Part shown: positions 41,933 through 50,196 of the stretch, in pieces
Position numbering within the stretch: position 1 is the stretch's first letter
Layout of the letters: each line of letters starts with the position of its first letter
Source of the DNA: Mucilaginibacter sp. JRF
Lineage (GTDB): Bacteria; Bacteroidota; Bacteroidia; Sphingobacteriales; Sphingobacteriaceae
Assembly: GCF_015223065.1 (NCBI RefSeq)
Contig: NZ_JADFBY010000003.1
Span: 310,001 to 374,000, forward strand
Length of the DNA stretch: 64,000 nt
Reading direction: 5' to 3'
The notes under the pieces: generated by a model
The model's input: only the letters and a program-made list of their open reading frames with translations
Told to the model about the DNA's origin: nothing
Databases searched by the model: none
Position numbers and translations under genes: made by a program

Positions 41933-44314
41933 TTAGAAACGATATGAAACTGAAACACGGTAGTTACGCGGTGCCTCTGTTTGCCAGTAGTAGGCATTTA
42001 GCCAGCTGTAGTATGAACCACTGTACAGGTATTTGTTAAATACGTTGAATACGTTACCGGCGATGCGGATCTTGTCGCCTTCCCAAAACAGGCCTGCATC
42101 AAACTTAAAGTAATCAGGTAAACGTACGGTTGATACGCTCCAGGTATCAGTTTCGCGTTTTATCAAGCTGGTAAAACCTGCCGATACACCCGAACCTTTT
42201 AATACACCGCTTTGCAGTTTGTAGTTCAACCAACCATTAATGGTGTGTTTAGCGTAACCCGGTACTACATCACCTACGCTGATCGAGCCATCGGTAACAT
42301 CGCCTACGCTGGTTACTTTTGAGCTGGTTAAAGCATAGTTAGCGGTTAAGGTAAAGCCCGGTAATATCTCGCCACGTAAATCAAACTCAATACCTTTTGA
42401 ACGGCGCTGACCTAACAGCATACTCTCAGGATTAGCCGGTGTGCTGTTGGCTGTTGGTGTAGCTTCGTTGTTTTTAGTGATCTGATAAACAGCTAAGGTG
42501 GTATTCCAGTTGCCGCCAAACCAATCGCGCTTAACACCAAACTCGATGTTGCTGCCTGTAATTGGTTTTACATCGCCGCCGTTAACTAAACGAGCTGCGG
42601 CTTGTGGTATTACTGATTGATCGTAAACACCATAAAAAGATGTTTGCTTATCAGCTGATACGCTCAGACCGAAACGAGGCGTAAATTTCTTGGTGCTGAT
42701 AGGGTCGCTACCGAAAGCGCTTTGCTTAACGTAGGTATAACGACCGGCAATGGTTAAACGGATCATGTTATCCAGGAAACCTAACTCATCCTGCGCATAG
42801 AAACCCGCATATTGCTGATCTTGGGTACCACCCGCGTTGATGGCGCGTGATTCAAGGTCAAGCGTACGATCCCACTCAGGGTAGCCGTTGGTTGGCGCGC
42901 CATAGTTTGGATCGGTATTCAGGAATGGAGTGCCCGGCGCATCCAGTTGATGGCTTTGCGACCAGTCGGCAAAGTATTTTTTAGTACCTACGTCAATACC
43001 ACCTAATATACGGTGACGAACGGCACCGGTAGTAATATCGCCAGTTAAGGTACCACGGGCCATGGTCATTTCGCTTTTCGCATCCCAAAGGCCGGTGCTG
43101 CGGTAAACGCTATCGCCAATTACGGCGGCAGGCCACATTGATGAACCGGTTTGTGTATAGTTAAAGTATGATGCCTCAGCAGCGAATGTCCAGTTTTGGT
43201 TCAACCTATGATCCAGTTTCAGGAACAAGCTATGATCATTGATCTTAGTTGGCGCTAAGCCTGGTTGGTATTGTGTAAAATCAACCGGGTATTTAGCATA
43301 CTCAGTACCAAATACGTAGAATGAACCTACGTCGCTCATGCGGGCATTTTGATAAGTATATTCGGCAGTTAACTTAGTATTTTCATCAAACTGATAAGAG
43401 ATTACCGGAGCGATGCTGATACGGTTATTCTCCTCATAAGGGCGGTGCGAGCCTTTTTTCTGTCCGGCAAGATTTAAGCGGTATAGCAATTTACCATCCT
43501 TGCTCAGTTTACCATCCAGATCAAGCGTTGCGCGGTATAAACCGTAGCTGCCTGATGTAAGGCTGAATTCGCCTTTGGTTTGGCCTGTAGGCTTTTTGGT
43601 AACCACGTTGTATAAACCGGCAGGATCGCCGTTTGATACCATGAAACCGGCCGGGCCTTTAACAAACTCGATATGGTCAACAAAGCTCATATCCTCAGTT
43701 AACGGGCCCCAGTACGAGTTTACTACGTTGAAACCGTTACGGAAAGCCTGAATTTGCGAACCACGCATGGTAATGTTGGTATACATATCGCCCCAGTGCT
43801 CTAAACGTACGGCACCACTCACGTTACGTATCAAACCATCGCTCATGCTGATGATTTGCTGATCGCGGATGGCGGTGTTTGAAACTACCTGGATGTTTTG
43901 CGCAGCCTCAAGCAAAGGCTCGTTCAAACGTAATGATTGCGAAGGGTTATCGATCTTTATCTTGTTGTTCTTCTCCTTAATAACAACTTCCTGTAATTCA
44001 GAGTTGTTAACATCAAGCACAAAATCCAGAACAGTATTCTCGCCGGCTTTGATCTCTACTTGTTTTTCTTGTTTGCCAAGGTTAACTGCTGATACTATTA
44101 CGGTATAAGTACCGGTTCTTAAACGGCCTATACGGTACTGGCCTTTATCATTGGTCATGTTACCGTTGCTGTGGTCTTTAACGCCTACAGATACATAAAC
44201 CGCCGGGCTCCCATCGCGGGTAGTTACCGTACCACTTACTGTACCAAATTGCTGTTGAGCGAATGCTGTAGCAACGGTAAGCAGGGTAAAAATCAGGGTA
44301 AAAAGTTTTTTCAT
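41933..44314 (-). CDS. TonB-dependent siderophore receptor
   Basis: Outer-membrane receptor of 793 residues for ferric siderophores. A signal peptide (about 1-19, MKKLFTLIFTLLTVATAFA) is followed by a CarboxypepD_reg domain (about 25-110, VSGTVTTRDGSPAVYVSVGV), a TonB-box-like stretch (ELQEVVIKE), a plug domain (about 125-240, with TNITMRGSQIQAFRNGFNV and VEFVKGPAGFM-like HIEFVKGPAGFMVSNGDPAG) and a beta-barrel ending in the aromatic YRVSVSYRF. The plug style, with GPAG...GDPAGLYNVVTKKP, is that of siderophore receptors. Two Fur-like palindromes lie directly upstream, supporting iron control. It is monocistronic. Confidence 0.93.
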   Translation of the reverse strand: MKKLFTLIFTLLTVATAFAQQQFGTVSGTVTTRDGSPAVYVSVGVKDHSNGNMTNDKGQYRIGRLRTGTYTVIVSAVNLGKQEKQVEIKAGENTVLDFVLDVNNSELQEVVIKEKNNKIKIDNPSQSLRLNEPLLEAAQNIQVVSNTAIRDQQIISMSDGLIRNVSGAVRLEHWGDMYTNITMRGSQIQAFRNGFNVVNSYWGPLTEDMSFVDHIEFVKGPAGFMVSNGDPAGLYNVVTKKPTGQTKGEFSLTSGSYGLYRATLDLDGKLSKDGKLLYRLNLAGQKKGSHRPYEENNRISIAPVISYQFDENTKLTAEYTYQNARMSDVGSFYVFGTEYAKYPVDFTQYQPGLAPTKINDHSLFLKLDHRLNQNWTFAAEASYFNYTQTGSSMWPAAVIGDSVYRSTGLWDAKSEMTMARGTLTGDITTGAVRHRILGGIDVGTKKYFADWSQSHQLDAPGTPFLNTDPNYGAPTNGYPEWDRTLDLESRAINAGGTQDQQYAGFYAQDELGFLDNMIRLTIAGRYTYVKQSAFGSDPISTKKFTPRFGLSVSADKQTSFYGVYDQSVIPQAAARLVNGGDVKPITGSNIEFGVKRDWFGGNWNTTLAVYQITKNNEATPTANSTPANPESMLLGQRRSKGIEFDLRGEILPGFTLTANYALTSSKVTSVGDVTDGSISVGDVVPGYAKHTINGWLNYKLQSGVLKGSGVSAGFTSLIKRETDTWSVSTVRLPDYFKFDAGLFWEGDKIRIAGNVFNVFNKYLYSGSYYSWLNAYYWQTEAPRNYRVSVSYRF

Positions 44315-44317
44315 TTA

Positions 44318-44336
44318 ATTTGGAATAAGTCTAAAT
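44318..44336 (-). promoter_or_regulatory. Fur-like box 2, overlapping the receptor start region
   Basis: ATTTGGAATAAGTCTAAAT fits a 7-5-7 palindrome with one mismatch in the left half-site (GGA for AGA). It begins 4 bases upstream of the receptor ATG, where a bound regulator would block translation or early transcription. Confidence 0.45.
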
Positions 44337-44378
44337 CAGCCGCAAAGAAACAGAAATAATACAAATTCGTCAATATCT

Positions 44379-44397
44379 ATTTAGAAATAATCTAAAT
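44379..44397 (-). promoter_or_regulatory. Fur-like box 1 upstream of the siderophore receptor
   Basis: ATTTAGAAATAATCTAAAT is a perfect 7-5-7 palindrome (ATTTAGA/TCTAAAT) about 65 bases upstream of the receptor start. This resembles Fur boxes of other bacteria in AT-richness and size. The assignment to Fur is inferred from the receptor type, not proven by sequence. Confidence 0.55.
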
Positions 44398-44489
44398 AAT
44401 GTGGCTTTTTTTAATCTCTTTCTTAATATTTATTTTTTTAAACCTTTTCATAATCAGCTTGTCATAAACGTTATTGTATAACCACGCCT

Positions 44490-46388
44490 ATGAAAAAATA
44501 CGTGAAATACATATCGGCAATTGCTGTGGCATTGCTGTTCGTTATGCCGTTATCGGCTTTTTTCAGCGCGAATAATTACGGTGCTTACGCCATAAAATTC
44601 CCGTACGCGGCAGCCGGGTTAAGCAAGCAACAAGCAGCGGCGCATTTACTAAGCAGATTTACTTATGGCGCCACGCCCGGTCAAATTGATGAGGTTGCCA
44701 ACGAGGGCCTCGAAAAATGGTTTGCCGCCCAACTGGACGCCAAGTTACCCGATGATTCATTGAACCAAATGCTAAAGGCTTATGATGCTATGGAGCTTAG
44801 CAATGCCGAGGTGGTTGAGCAATACCCCAAAAACGGACAGGTATTGCGCCGTGCCGTAAAGGATGGCGCGCTGAACAAGGATTCGGTAAAAACAGACCGT
44901 AAGCAATACCGTGATGCCCTTGCCGATTATATGGAGAAGAACGGTTTGAAGCCGGAGCGTGAGCTTTTCAGGCAGTTCATCAACCAAAAGGTAATGCGGG
45001 CTGCTTATACCAACAACCAGTTGCAGGAAGTAATGACCTCGTTTTGGTTCAATCATTTTAACGTATCTATAACTAAGGGCAACTGCGCCCAATTTGTTCC
45101 CGCTTACGAGCGCGATGTGATACGACCCAACGCCCTGGGCAGTTTTGGCGATATGCTGTTAGCTACCGCACAAGCCCCGGCCATGCTTTACTACCTGGAT
45201 AATTTTAGCAGTACAGGCGAAAAAGCCCCGGGCATGACCAATCAACGACCAAAACGCATGAGCGCTGATACCACCATGATGGCTACTCCCCCTAAAAAAA
45301 AGAAAGCCGGTGGCCTGAACGAGAATTACGCCCGTGAGGTAATGGAACTGCACACCCTTGGCGTTGATGGCGGCTACACCCAAAAAGATGTTACCGAGGC
45401 TGCCCGCATACTCACCGGATGGACCATCTACCCATTGGGGCAATATAATGCGCAGGCAAAAAATGCTGTTACCAAACTAAACGACCAACAGCTGGAAAGG
45501 CGCGGCTTTGTACATGAGGGTGATTTTTTATTCGCGGCCAATAAGCACGATGGCGGTACAAAAACCGTATTGGGCAAGCAATTTAAAACTAACGGATACC
45601 AGGAAGGGGTTGATTTGCTTGGTATGCTGGCCAACCACCCATCAACCGCGAAATTTATATCGCGCAAGCTGGCGGTACGTTTTGTGAGCGATAACCCACC
45701 GCAAACTTTGGTTGATAAAATGGCCAAAACATTTTTAGCCTCAAAAGGCAATATAAAACAGGTATTAATAACGATGGTGAACGCGCCTGAATTTTGGGCT
45801 AAGGATGCCGTGCGCGAAAAAACCAAATCGCCATTTGAGCTGGCTATTGGTTCGGTACGTGGATTGGATGCTACCGTAACACAACCTTACCAATTATATA
45901 ACTGGATAAACAAGATGGGCGAAAAGGTGTACTACTATCAGGCGCCAACCGGCTTTCCGGATAAGGGGCAGTTTTGGATAAACACCGGATCGTTACTGAG
46001 CAGGATGAATTTCGGTTTGGCACTTACTTCGGGACGCATACCGGGCGTAAAGGTTAATCTGAAAGCATTGAATAATAACCACGAGCCAGAAAGCGCTAAG
46101 GCCGCGTTAGCTACCTATTGTAAGCTGATACTACCCGAGCGCGATCCGGCAGCAACCATAAAACGGTTAACCCCATTACTTAACGACCCGCAGCTGGTTG
46201 AAAAGGTAAACAATGCATCGGCCAAAGTAGCGCCCAAAACTACGGATGCTATTACCGGTGCCGACAGCACCATTCGCCGCGAAACAAAGAAACAAAACCG
46301 TGCCGCCATGCAGGCCAATAACAACAGTGCTATGCTGGCACAGGTTGCAGGTATAATTATAGGTTCGCCCGAGTACCAGCGGCGATAA
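44490..46388 (+). CDS. DUF1800 family secreted protein
   Basis: A 632-residue protein with an N-terminal signal or anchor segment (about 8-25, ISAIAVALLFVMPLSAFF). The DUF1800 domain covers most of the rest, with AAHLLSRFTYGATPGQIDEV, FWFNHFNVS, NYAREVMELHTLGVDGGYTQ, DVTEAARILTGWTI and ANHPSTAKFISRKLAVRFV. The family has no proven activity; it occurs next to DUF1501 genes in many phyla. Residues 150-170 are Lys/Arg-rich. It precedes the DUF1501 gene by 19 bases, so the two are one operon, and are likely exported and used together. Confidence 0.92.
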   Translation: MKKYVKYISAIAVALLFVMPLSAFFSANNYGAYAIKFPYAAAGLSKQQAAAHLLSRFTYGATPGQIDEVANEGLEKWFAAQLDAKLPDDSLNQMLKAYDAMELSNAEVVEQYPKNGQVLRRAVKDGALNKDSVKTDRKQYRDALADYMEKNGLKPERELFRQFINQKVMRAAYTNNQLQEVMTSFWFNHFNVSITKGNCAQFVPAYERDVIRPNALGSFGDMLLATAQAPAMLYYLDNFSSTGEKAPGMTNQRPKRMSADTTMMATPPKKKKAGGLNENYAREVMELHTLGVDGGYTQKDVTEAARILTGWTIYPLGQYNAQAKNAVTKLNDQQLERRGFVHEGDFLFAANKHDGGTKTVLGKQFKTNGYQEGVDLLGMLANHPSTAKFISRKLAVRFVSDNPPQTLVDKMAKTFLASKGNIKQVLITMVNAPEFWAKDAVREKTKSPFELAIGSVRGLDATVTQPYQLYNWINKMGEKVYYYQAPTGFPDKGQFWINTGSLLSRMNFGLALTSGRIPGVKVNLKALNNNHEPESAKAALATYCKLILPERDPAATIKRLTPLLNDPQLVEKVNNASAKVAPKTTDAITGADSTIRRETKKQNRAAMQANNNSAMLAQVAGIIIGSPEYQRR

Positions 46389-46393
46389 ATTAC

Positions 46394-46400
46394 AAGGAGA
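46394..46400 (+). promoter_or_regulatory. Shine-Dalgarno-like site before the DUF1501 gene
   Basis: AAGGAGA lies 7 bases before the ATG at 46408, a textbook ribosome-binding site. This is unusual in the window, where nearly all genes lack such a site, as is normal for Bacteroidota. Confidence 0.4.
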
Positions 46401-46407
46401 ATTAACT

Positions 46408-47679
46408 ATGCTTACACGCAGAGGATTTTTAAAGGCAGGCGGCCTATCGTTATTTGGTGTTGGCCTGATGGGTGGCATACCGGCATTTATAGCCGAAGCC
46501 GCCGCCAGCGAAAAGCGATCGAGATTATACAAAGGCAAGAAAACGCTGGTATGCATATTTCAGCGTGGGGCGATGGATGGCTTGATGGCAGTTACGCCTT
46601 TTACCGATGAATATTTGAAAAAGGCACGCCCAAGCCTGTTTATGTCGGCCGCCAAAAATGGTGGCAATGGTGCCTTGATCGATCTGGATGGTCATTTTGG
46701 GTTGCACCCTGCCATGCGGGGTTTTGAACGCGCCTTTCGTGATAAGCAGCTGGCCATTGTACATGGCATAGGTTCGCCCAATACCACCCGCTCGCATTTT
46801 GACGCGCAGGATTATATGGAATCGGGCACGCCATTCAGCAAAAGCACATCCAGTGGCTGGCTTAACCGTGCCGCGGGTTTGTTGGGACATGATGCCGCAA
46901 CGCCCTTTACCGCCGTGAGCCTTACCTCGGCCATGCCACGCTCATTTTATGGCGATAACCCGGCATTAGCCATCAGCAGCTTGCAGGATTTTGCCATACA
47001 GATGCGCGGTAACCCGGCTGGCGCTAACCTTGCCGCGAAAAGTTTTGAGGATCTGTACGATCAAACCGCATCGGGGTTGTTGCAGCAAACCGGTCGCGAA
47101 AGTTTTGAGGCCGTTAAGATGTTGCAAAAAACCGATGTAAAGAATTATAAACCGGCTAACGGGGTAAACTATCCTAACTCGGCATTGGGCAATTCGCTTA
47201 AACAAATAGCCCAGCTTATTAAAATGAATGTGGGTTTGGAGATAGCCTTTGCCGAATCGAACGGTTGGGATACCCACTTTAATCAGGGCACTGCCAACGG
47301 CGTTTTTGCCCGCAACGTTACTGATCTGAGCGAAAGCATCATGGCCTTTTGGCATGACCTGGGCACCTTGCAGGATGATGTAGTAGTAATGAGCATGACC
47401 GAGTTTGGCCGCACTGTACACGAGAATGGTACCGGTGGCACCGACCACGGCCGTGCATCATGCAACTTTATTTTGGGCAATGATGTGGCAGGCGGTAAAG
47501 TACATGGTAAGTTAGATATGCTGGCTGTTGAGAATTTAGAGGATGGCCGCGACCTTGCCGTAACTACCGACTTCCGCAGCGTATTTAGTGAGGTTGTCGA
47601 TAAACATTTACTACTAAAGAACGACAAGATATTATTCCCGGATTGGAAAGGCCGCGGTATTGGGGTGATGAATGCTTAA
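46408..47679 (+). CDS. DUF1501 family protein with Tat-type signal
   Basis: A 423-residue protein with a twin-arginine-like signal MLTRRGFLKAGGLSLFGVGL followed by a hydrophobic stretch, so it is probably exported folded, perhaps with a cofactor. The DUF1501 domain belongs to the alkaline-phosphatase/sulfatase-like superfamily, with VCIFQRGAMDGL near residue 48, HFGLHPAM, ESNGWDTHFNQGT and MTEFGRTVHENGTGGTDHGR near residue 330, which hold the likely metal ligands (Asp/His). It follows the DUF1800 gene in the same operon. The end overlaps the convergent gene by 4 bases. The substrate is unknown. Confidence 0.92.
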   Translation: MLTRRGFLKAGGLSLFGVGLMGGIPAFIAEAAASEKRSRLYKGKKTLVCIFQRGAMDGLMAVTPFTDEYLKKARPSLFMSAAKNGGNGALIDLDGHFGLHPAMRGFERAFRDKQLAIVHGIGSPNTTRSHFDAQDYMESGTPFSKSTSSGWLNRAAGLLGHDAATPFTAVSLTSAMPRSFYGDNPALAISSLQDFAIQMRGNPAGANLAAKSFEDLYDQTASGLLQQTGRESFEAVKMLQKTDVKNYKPANGVNYPNSALGNSLKQIAQLIKMNVGLEIAFAESNGWDTHFNQGTANGVFARNVTDLSESIMAFWHDLGTLQDDVVVMSMTEFGRTVHENGTGGTDHGRASCNFILGNDVAGGKVHGKLDMLAVENLEDGRDLAVTTDFRSVFSEVVDKHLLLKNDKILFPDWKGRGIGVMNA

Positions 47680-48296
47680 TTAACCAGCTGTTTGGCAGGC
47701 TTTCTAAAAACAAGTATCAATACACTGATCACTAATAAGCCGGACAGCACTATCGATAATATTTTATACTGATCGAGCTTTTGCGATGATTGATCGTGAC
47801 GTTTCTTTCGGAGTTCATCAATCTCGTCGTACAGTTTGATCTTACTTTCTGCTAACTGAAGTTCCCGGCTCAATTTTAATTCGTTCTTACTTGGGGATTT
47901 AGTGCCCGGCGCAGGAAATGTTAAAGCCCCATCTTTTGCTACTACAATAAACGGATTAGAGAAGCTTCGGCTCAATGAACAAGGCATTATCGAATAAACA
48001 TTATCAGCTTTTTTAATTGCGTATACCAACCAACGCTCGCCGGCATGCATTGGCGAGGTGCAGGAGTTTTCTTCCACAATGACACTATCAGGCAAATCAC
48101 CCTTTAATGCTTCAATTACTTTAGTAACTATACCACTTGCTGATGCTTTTAATGCATCACCAATAAAAATCACGCCAGCTTTATTGTAATCCTTAAGCTT
48201 AGCTTGCGCATAATTTCGTTCGTAACAATCGCATGCGAAACCATAATTTGTACCTGTAAGCACAAGCAGCAAACACAGTAATAATCTAAAATTCAT
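47676..48296 (-). CDS. Secreted TIMP/NTR-like protein with C-terminal membrane anchor, function unknown
   Basis: A 206-residue protein with a signal peptide (MNFRLLLCLLLVLTGTNYGF to about ACA). Right after it, CDCYERNYAQAKLKDYNKAG and VIFIGDALKA resemble the Cys-X-Cys start of NTR/TIMP-like domains, with further Cys in ENSCTSPMHAGERWLVYA and IMPCSLSRS giving possible disulfides. The C-terminal third is a charged helix (KSPSKNELKLSRELQLAESK) followed by one transmembrane helix (ILSIVLSGLLVISVLILVF). It is probably anchored with the NTR-like domain outside. The gene lies between the DUF1501 gene and an oppositely transcribed small secreted protein; no functional link is evident. Confidence 0.7.
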   Translation of the reverse strand: MNFRLLLCLLLVLTGTNYGFACDCYERNYAQAKLKDYNKAGVIFIGDALKASASGIVTKVIEALKGDLPDSVIVEENSCTSPMHAGERWLVYAIKKADNVYSIMPCSLSRSFSNPFIVVAKDGALTFPAPGTKSPSKNELKLSRELQLAESKIKLYDEIDELRKKRHDQSSQKLDQYKILSIVLSGLLVISVLILVFRKPAKQLVN

Positions 48297-48509
48297 TGTC
48301 GCTAATATCAGCTATTTTATGCTCTTAATGTATGCTGTTTTATCAAATCGAGGATAGCATTCAACTTATTATTGCTCAATATTTTACTCGTTTTAGCGGC
48401 AACAAACAACCATAAAGCAACAATATATAGTGTACTTTAAACAATAACTTGTAAAAATTGCGTTATTGAAAGTATAAGCTGCTTTTTTGCCTTATATTTA
48501 GGCCGGAAA

Positions 48510-48926
48510 ATGAAATGGTTCGCTAAATTATTTCTTCCCCTTATTCTGATTCTGTGTTGCGATAGCGCTTTTACAGCCAATGCGTTTCAGGACAGCCCTT
48601 TCTTTGCCCAAAATACGCTGCAACAGGATGAGTTATTAGCAAAAAAACTTCACCTCGATCTTAAGCATTCCAAAACACTCAGCCATAAGCATAAGCCCAA
48701 AAGGCACAACCGCGCTATTGCCGAGGAATTGCAGGATGAGGGCAACGAAACATCATTCCACAAAAAACAGCTGGACAAAAACGGCTTATTCGCCATTTTT
48801 TTCAATGCCCACCCTATCAGGGGTCAATTAGCCACCACTAATACTGCCATACTAAACAGCAGTTACCAGGTATATCATACTTACCACAATAAATTATACC
48901 GTACGTTACGGGTATTCCGCATTTGA
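48510..48926 (+). CDS. Small secreted basic protein upstream of the second efflux operon, function unknown
   Basis: A 138-residue protein with a signal peptide (MKWFAKLFLPLILILCCDSA to about TANA) and a His/Lys-rich central part (HLDLKHSKTLSHKHKPKRHN), then an acidic stretch and a hydrophobic, Tyr-rich end (YQVYHTYHNKLYRTLRVFRI). No domain is recognised. It lies 168 bases before the second RND operon and on the same strand, so co-regulation is possible. The His-rich centre could bind metal, but this is a guess. Confidence 0.55.
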   Translation: MKWFAKLFLPLILILCCDSAFTANAFQDSPFFAQNTLQQDELLAKKLHLDLKHSKTLSHKHKPKRHNRAIAEELQDEGNETSFHKKQLDKNGLFAIFFNAHPIRGQLATTNTAILNSSYQVYHTYHNKLYRTLRVFRI

Positions 48927-49094
48927 TATCTTCTTTTAATGGCGTGGTAGATCTATACTGTCGCCTGTAATAATTCCCTGCATTTTTAATGTTGCAGCCG
49001 CAGCATAATGCGCTTCGCGTGTCACTGTTTTTTTAAAAACATACCGCCCACACATTATCAACACAATACCTGTCAAGGGTCATTAAAAATTATT

Positions 49095-50174
49095 ATGAAG
49101 ATAAAACTCGTAGCTACGGGCTTATGCATACTTTTGGGTTATACCGCCTGTAACTCTCACAAAGAACAAAAAGAAGAAGAGGCCAAATTGCTTGTCACCA
49201 GTCCCATTAAACTTGATACCTCCATTACCAACCAATACGTTTGCCAAATACGCTCAATACGCCATATTGAGTTAAGGGCGCAGGAACGTGGTTACCTGGA
49301 GAAAAGCCTGGTTGATGAAGGCCAATTCGTTAAAAAAGGACAAGTACTGTTCCAGATAATGCCTAAGCTTTACAGCGCTGAGCTTGAAAAAGCACAATCA
49401 GAAGTTGATTTTGAGCAGATAGAATATCAAAACACCAAAAAGCTTCGCGACAGCAACATTGTAGCGCCAAATGAGCTGGCCATGGCCAAAGCCAAACTTA
49501 ACAAGGCCAAAGCCGAATTATCATTAACAAAAGTTCACCTGCAATTTACCGAGATCAGGGCGCCGTTTGATGGTATTATTGACCGCCTGCAAGTACGCCC
49601 CGGTAGCTTGGTTGACGAAGGTGACCTGCTGACCACCCTTGCCGATAACAGCAAGATGTGGGTATACTATAACGTACCCGAGGCCGAATACCTGGATTAC
49701 AAAACAGCCGCCAACGGCAGCAAACCATCAGTAAACCTGTTGATGGCTAATCACGAAGTATTTAAATACCCCGGCATTGTTGAAACCATTGAGGCCGATT
49801 TTGATAACGAAACCGGTAACATTCCGTTCAGGGCTACATTCCCTAACCCGGATGGCCTGTTAAGATACGGCGAAACCGGCAACGTAATGATGAAGGTGCC
49901 GCTTAAGGGTGCTATCATCATCCCGCAAAAAGCTACCTACGAGGTGCTTGAGAAAAAATATGTTTACGTGGTTGATAAAAACGACCGTGTGCAAGCCCGC
50001 GAAATTACTATAGGTGCAGATATGGACGACCTGTACGAAATACGCTCCGGCCTTTCCCCTAATGATAAGATACTGCTTGAGGGTTTGCGCAAGGTTAAAA
50101 ACAATGATAAGATAGCATACAATTTTGTTGCACTCAAATCTATCCTTTCTCAGCTAAGGCTACCGGCCGAATAG
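49095..50174 (+). CDS. RND efflux periplasmic adaptor (lipoprotein), pump 2
   Basis: Adaptor lipoprotein of 359 residues: signal MKIKLVATGLCILLGYTAC (lipobox LGYTAC, Cys19), acidic linker, lipoyl motif parts (RAQERGYLEKSLVDEGQFVKKG and IRAPFDGIIDRLQVRPGSLV), a coiled-coil hairpin (about 95-145, ELAMAKAKLNKAKAELSLTK) and a beta-barrel/membrane-proximal domain. I chose this ATG over an upstream in-frame ATG at 49008 because it yields the lipoprotein signal. It precedes the RND gene by 22 bases. Confidence 0.94.
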   Translation: MKIKLVATGLCILLGYTACNSHKEQKEEEAKLLVTSPIKLDTSITNQYVCQIRSIRHIELRAQERGYLEKSLVDEGQFVKKGQVLFQIMPKLYSAELEKAQSEVDFEQIEYQNTKKLRDSNIVAPNELAMAKAKLNKAKAELSLTKVHLQFTEIRAPFDGIIDRLQVRPGSLVDEGDLLTTLADNSKMWVYYNVPEAEYLDYKTAANGSKPSVNLLMANHEVFKYPGIVETIEADFDNETGNIPFRATFPNPDGLLRYGETGNVMMKVPLKGAIIIPQKATYEVLEKKYVYVVDKNDRVQAREITIGADMDDLYEIRSGLSPNDKILLEGLRKVKNNDKIAYNFVALKSILSQLRLPAE

Positions 50175-50196
50175 TTATCCACTTAAACTGATAAAT

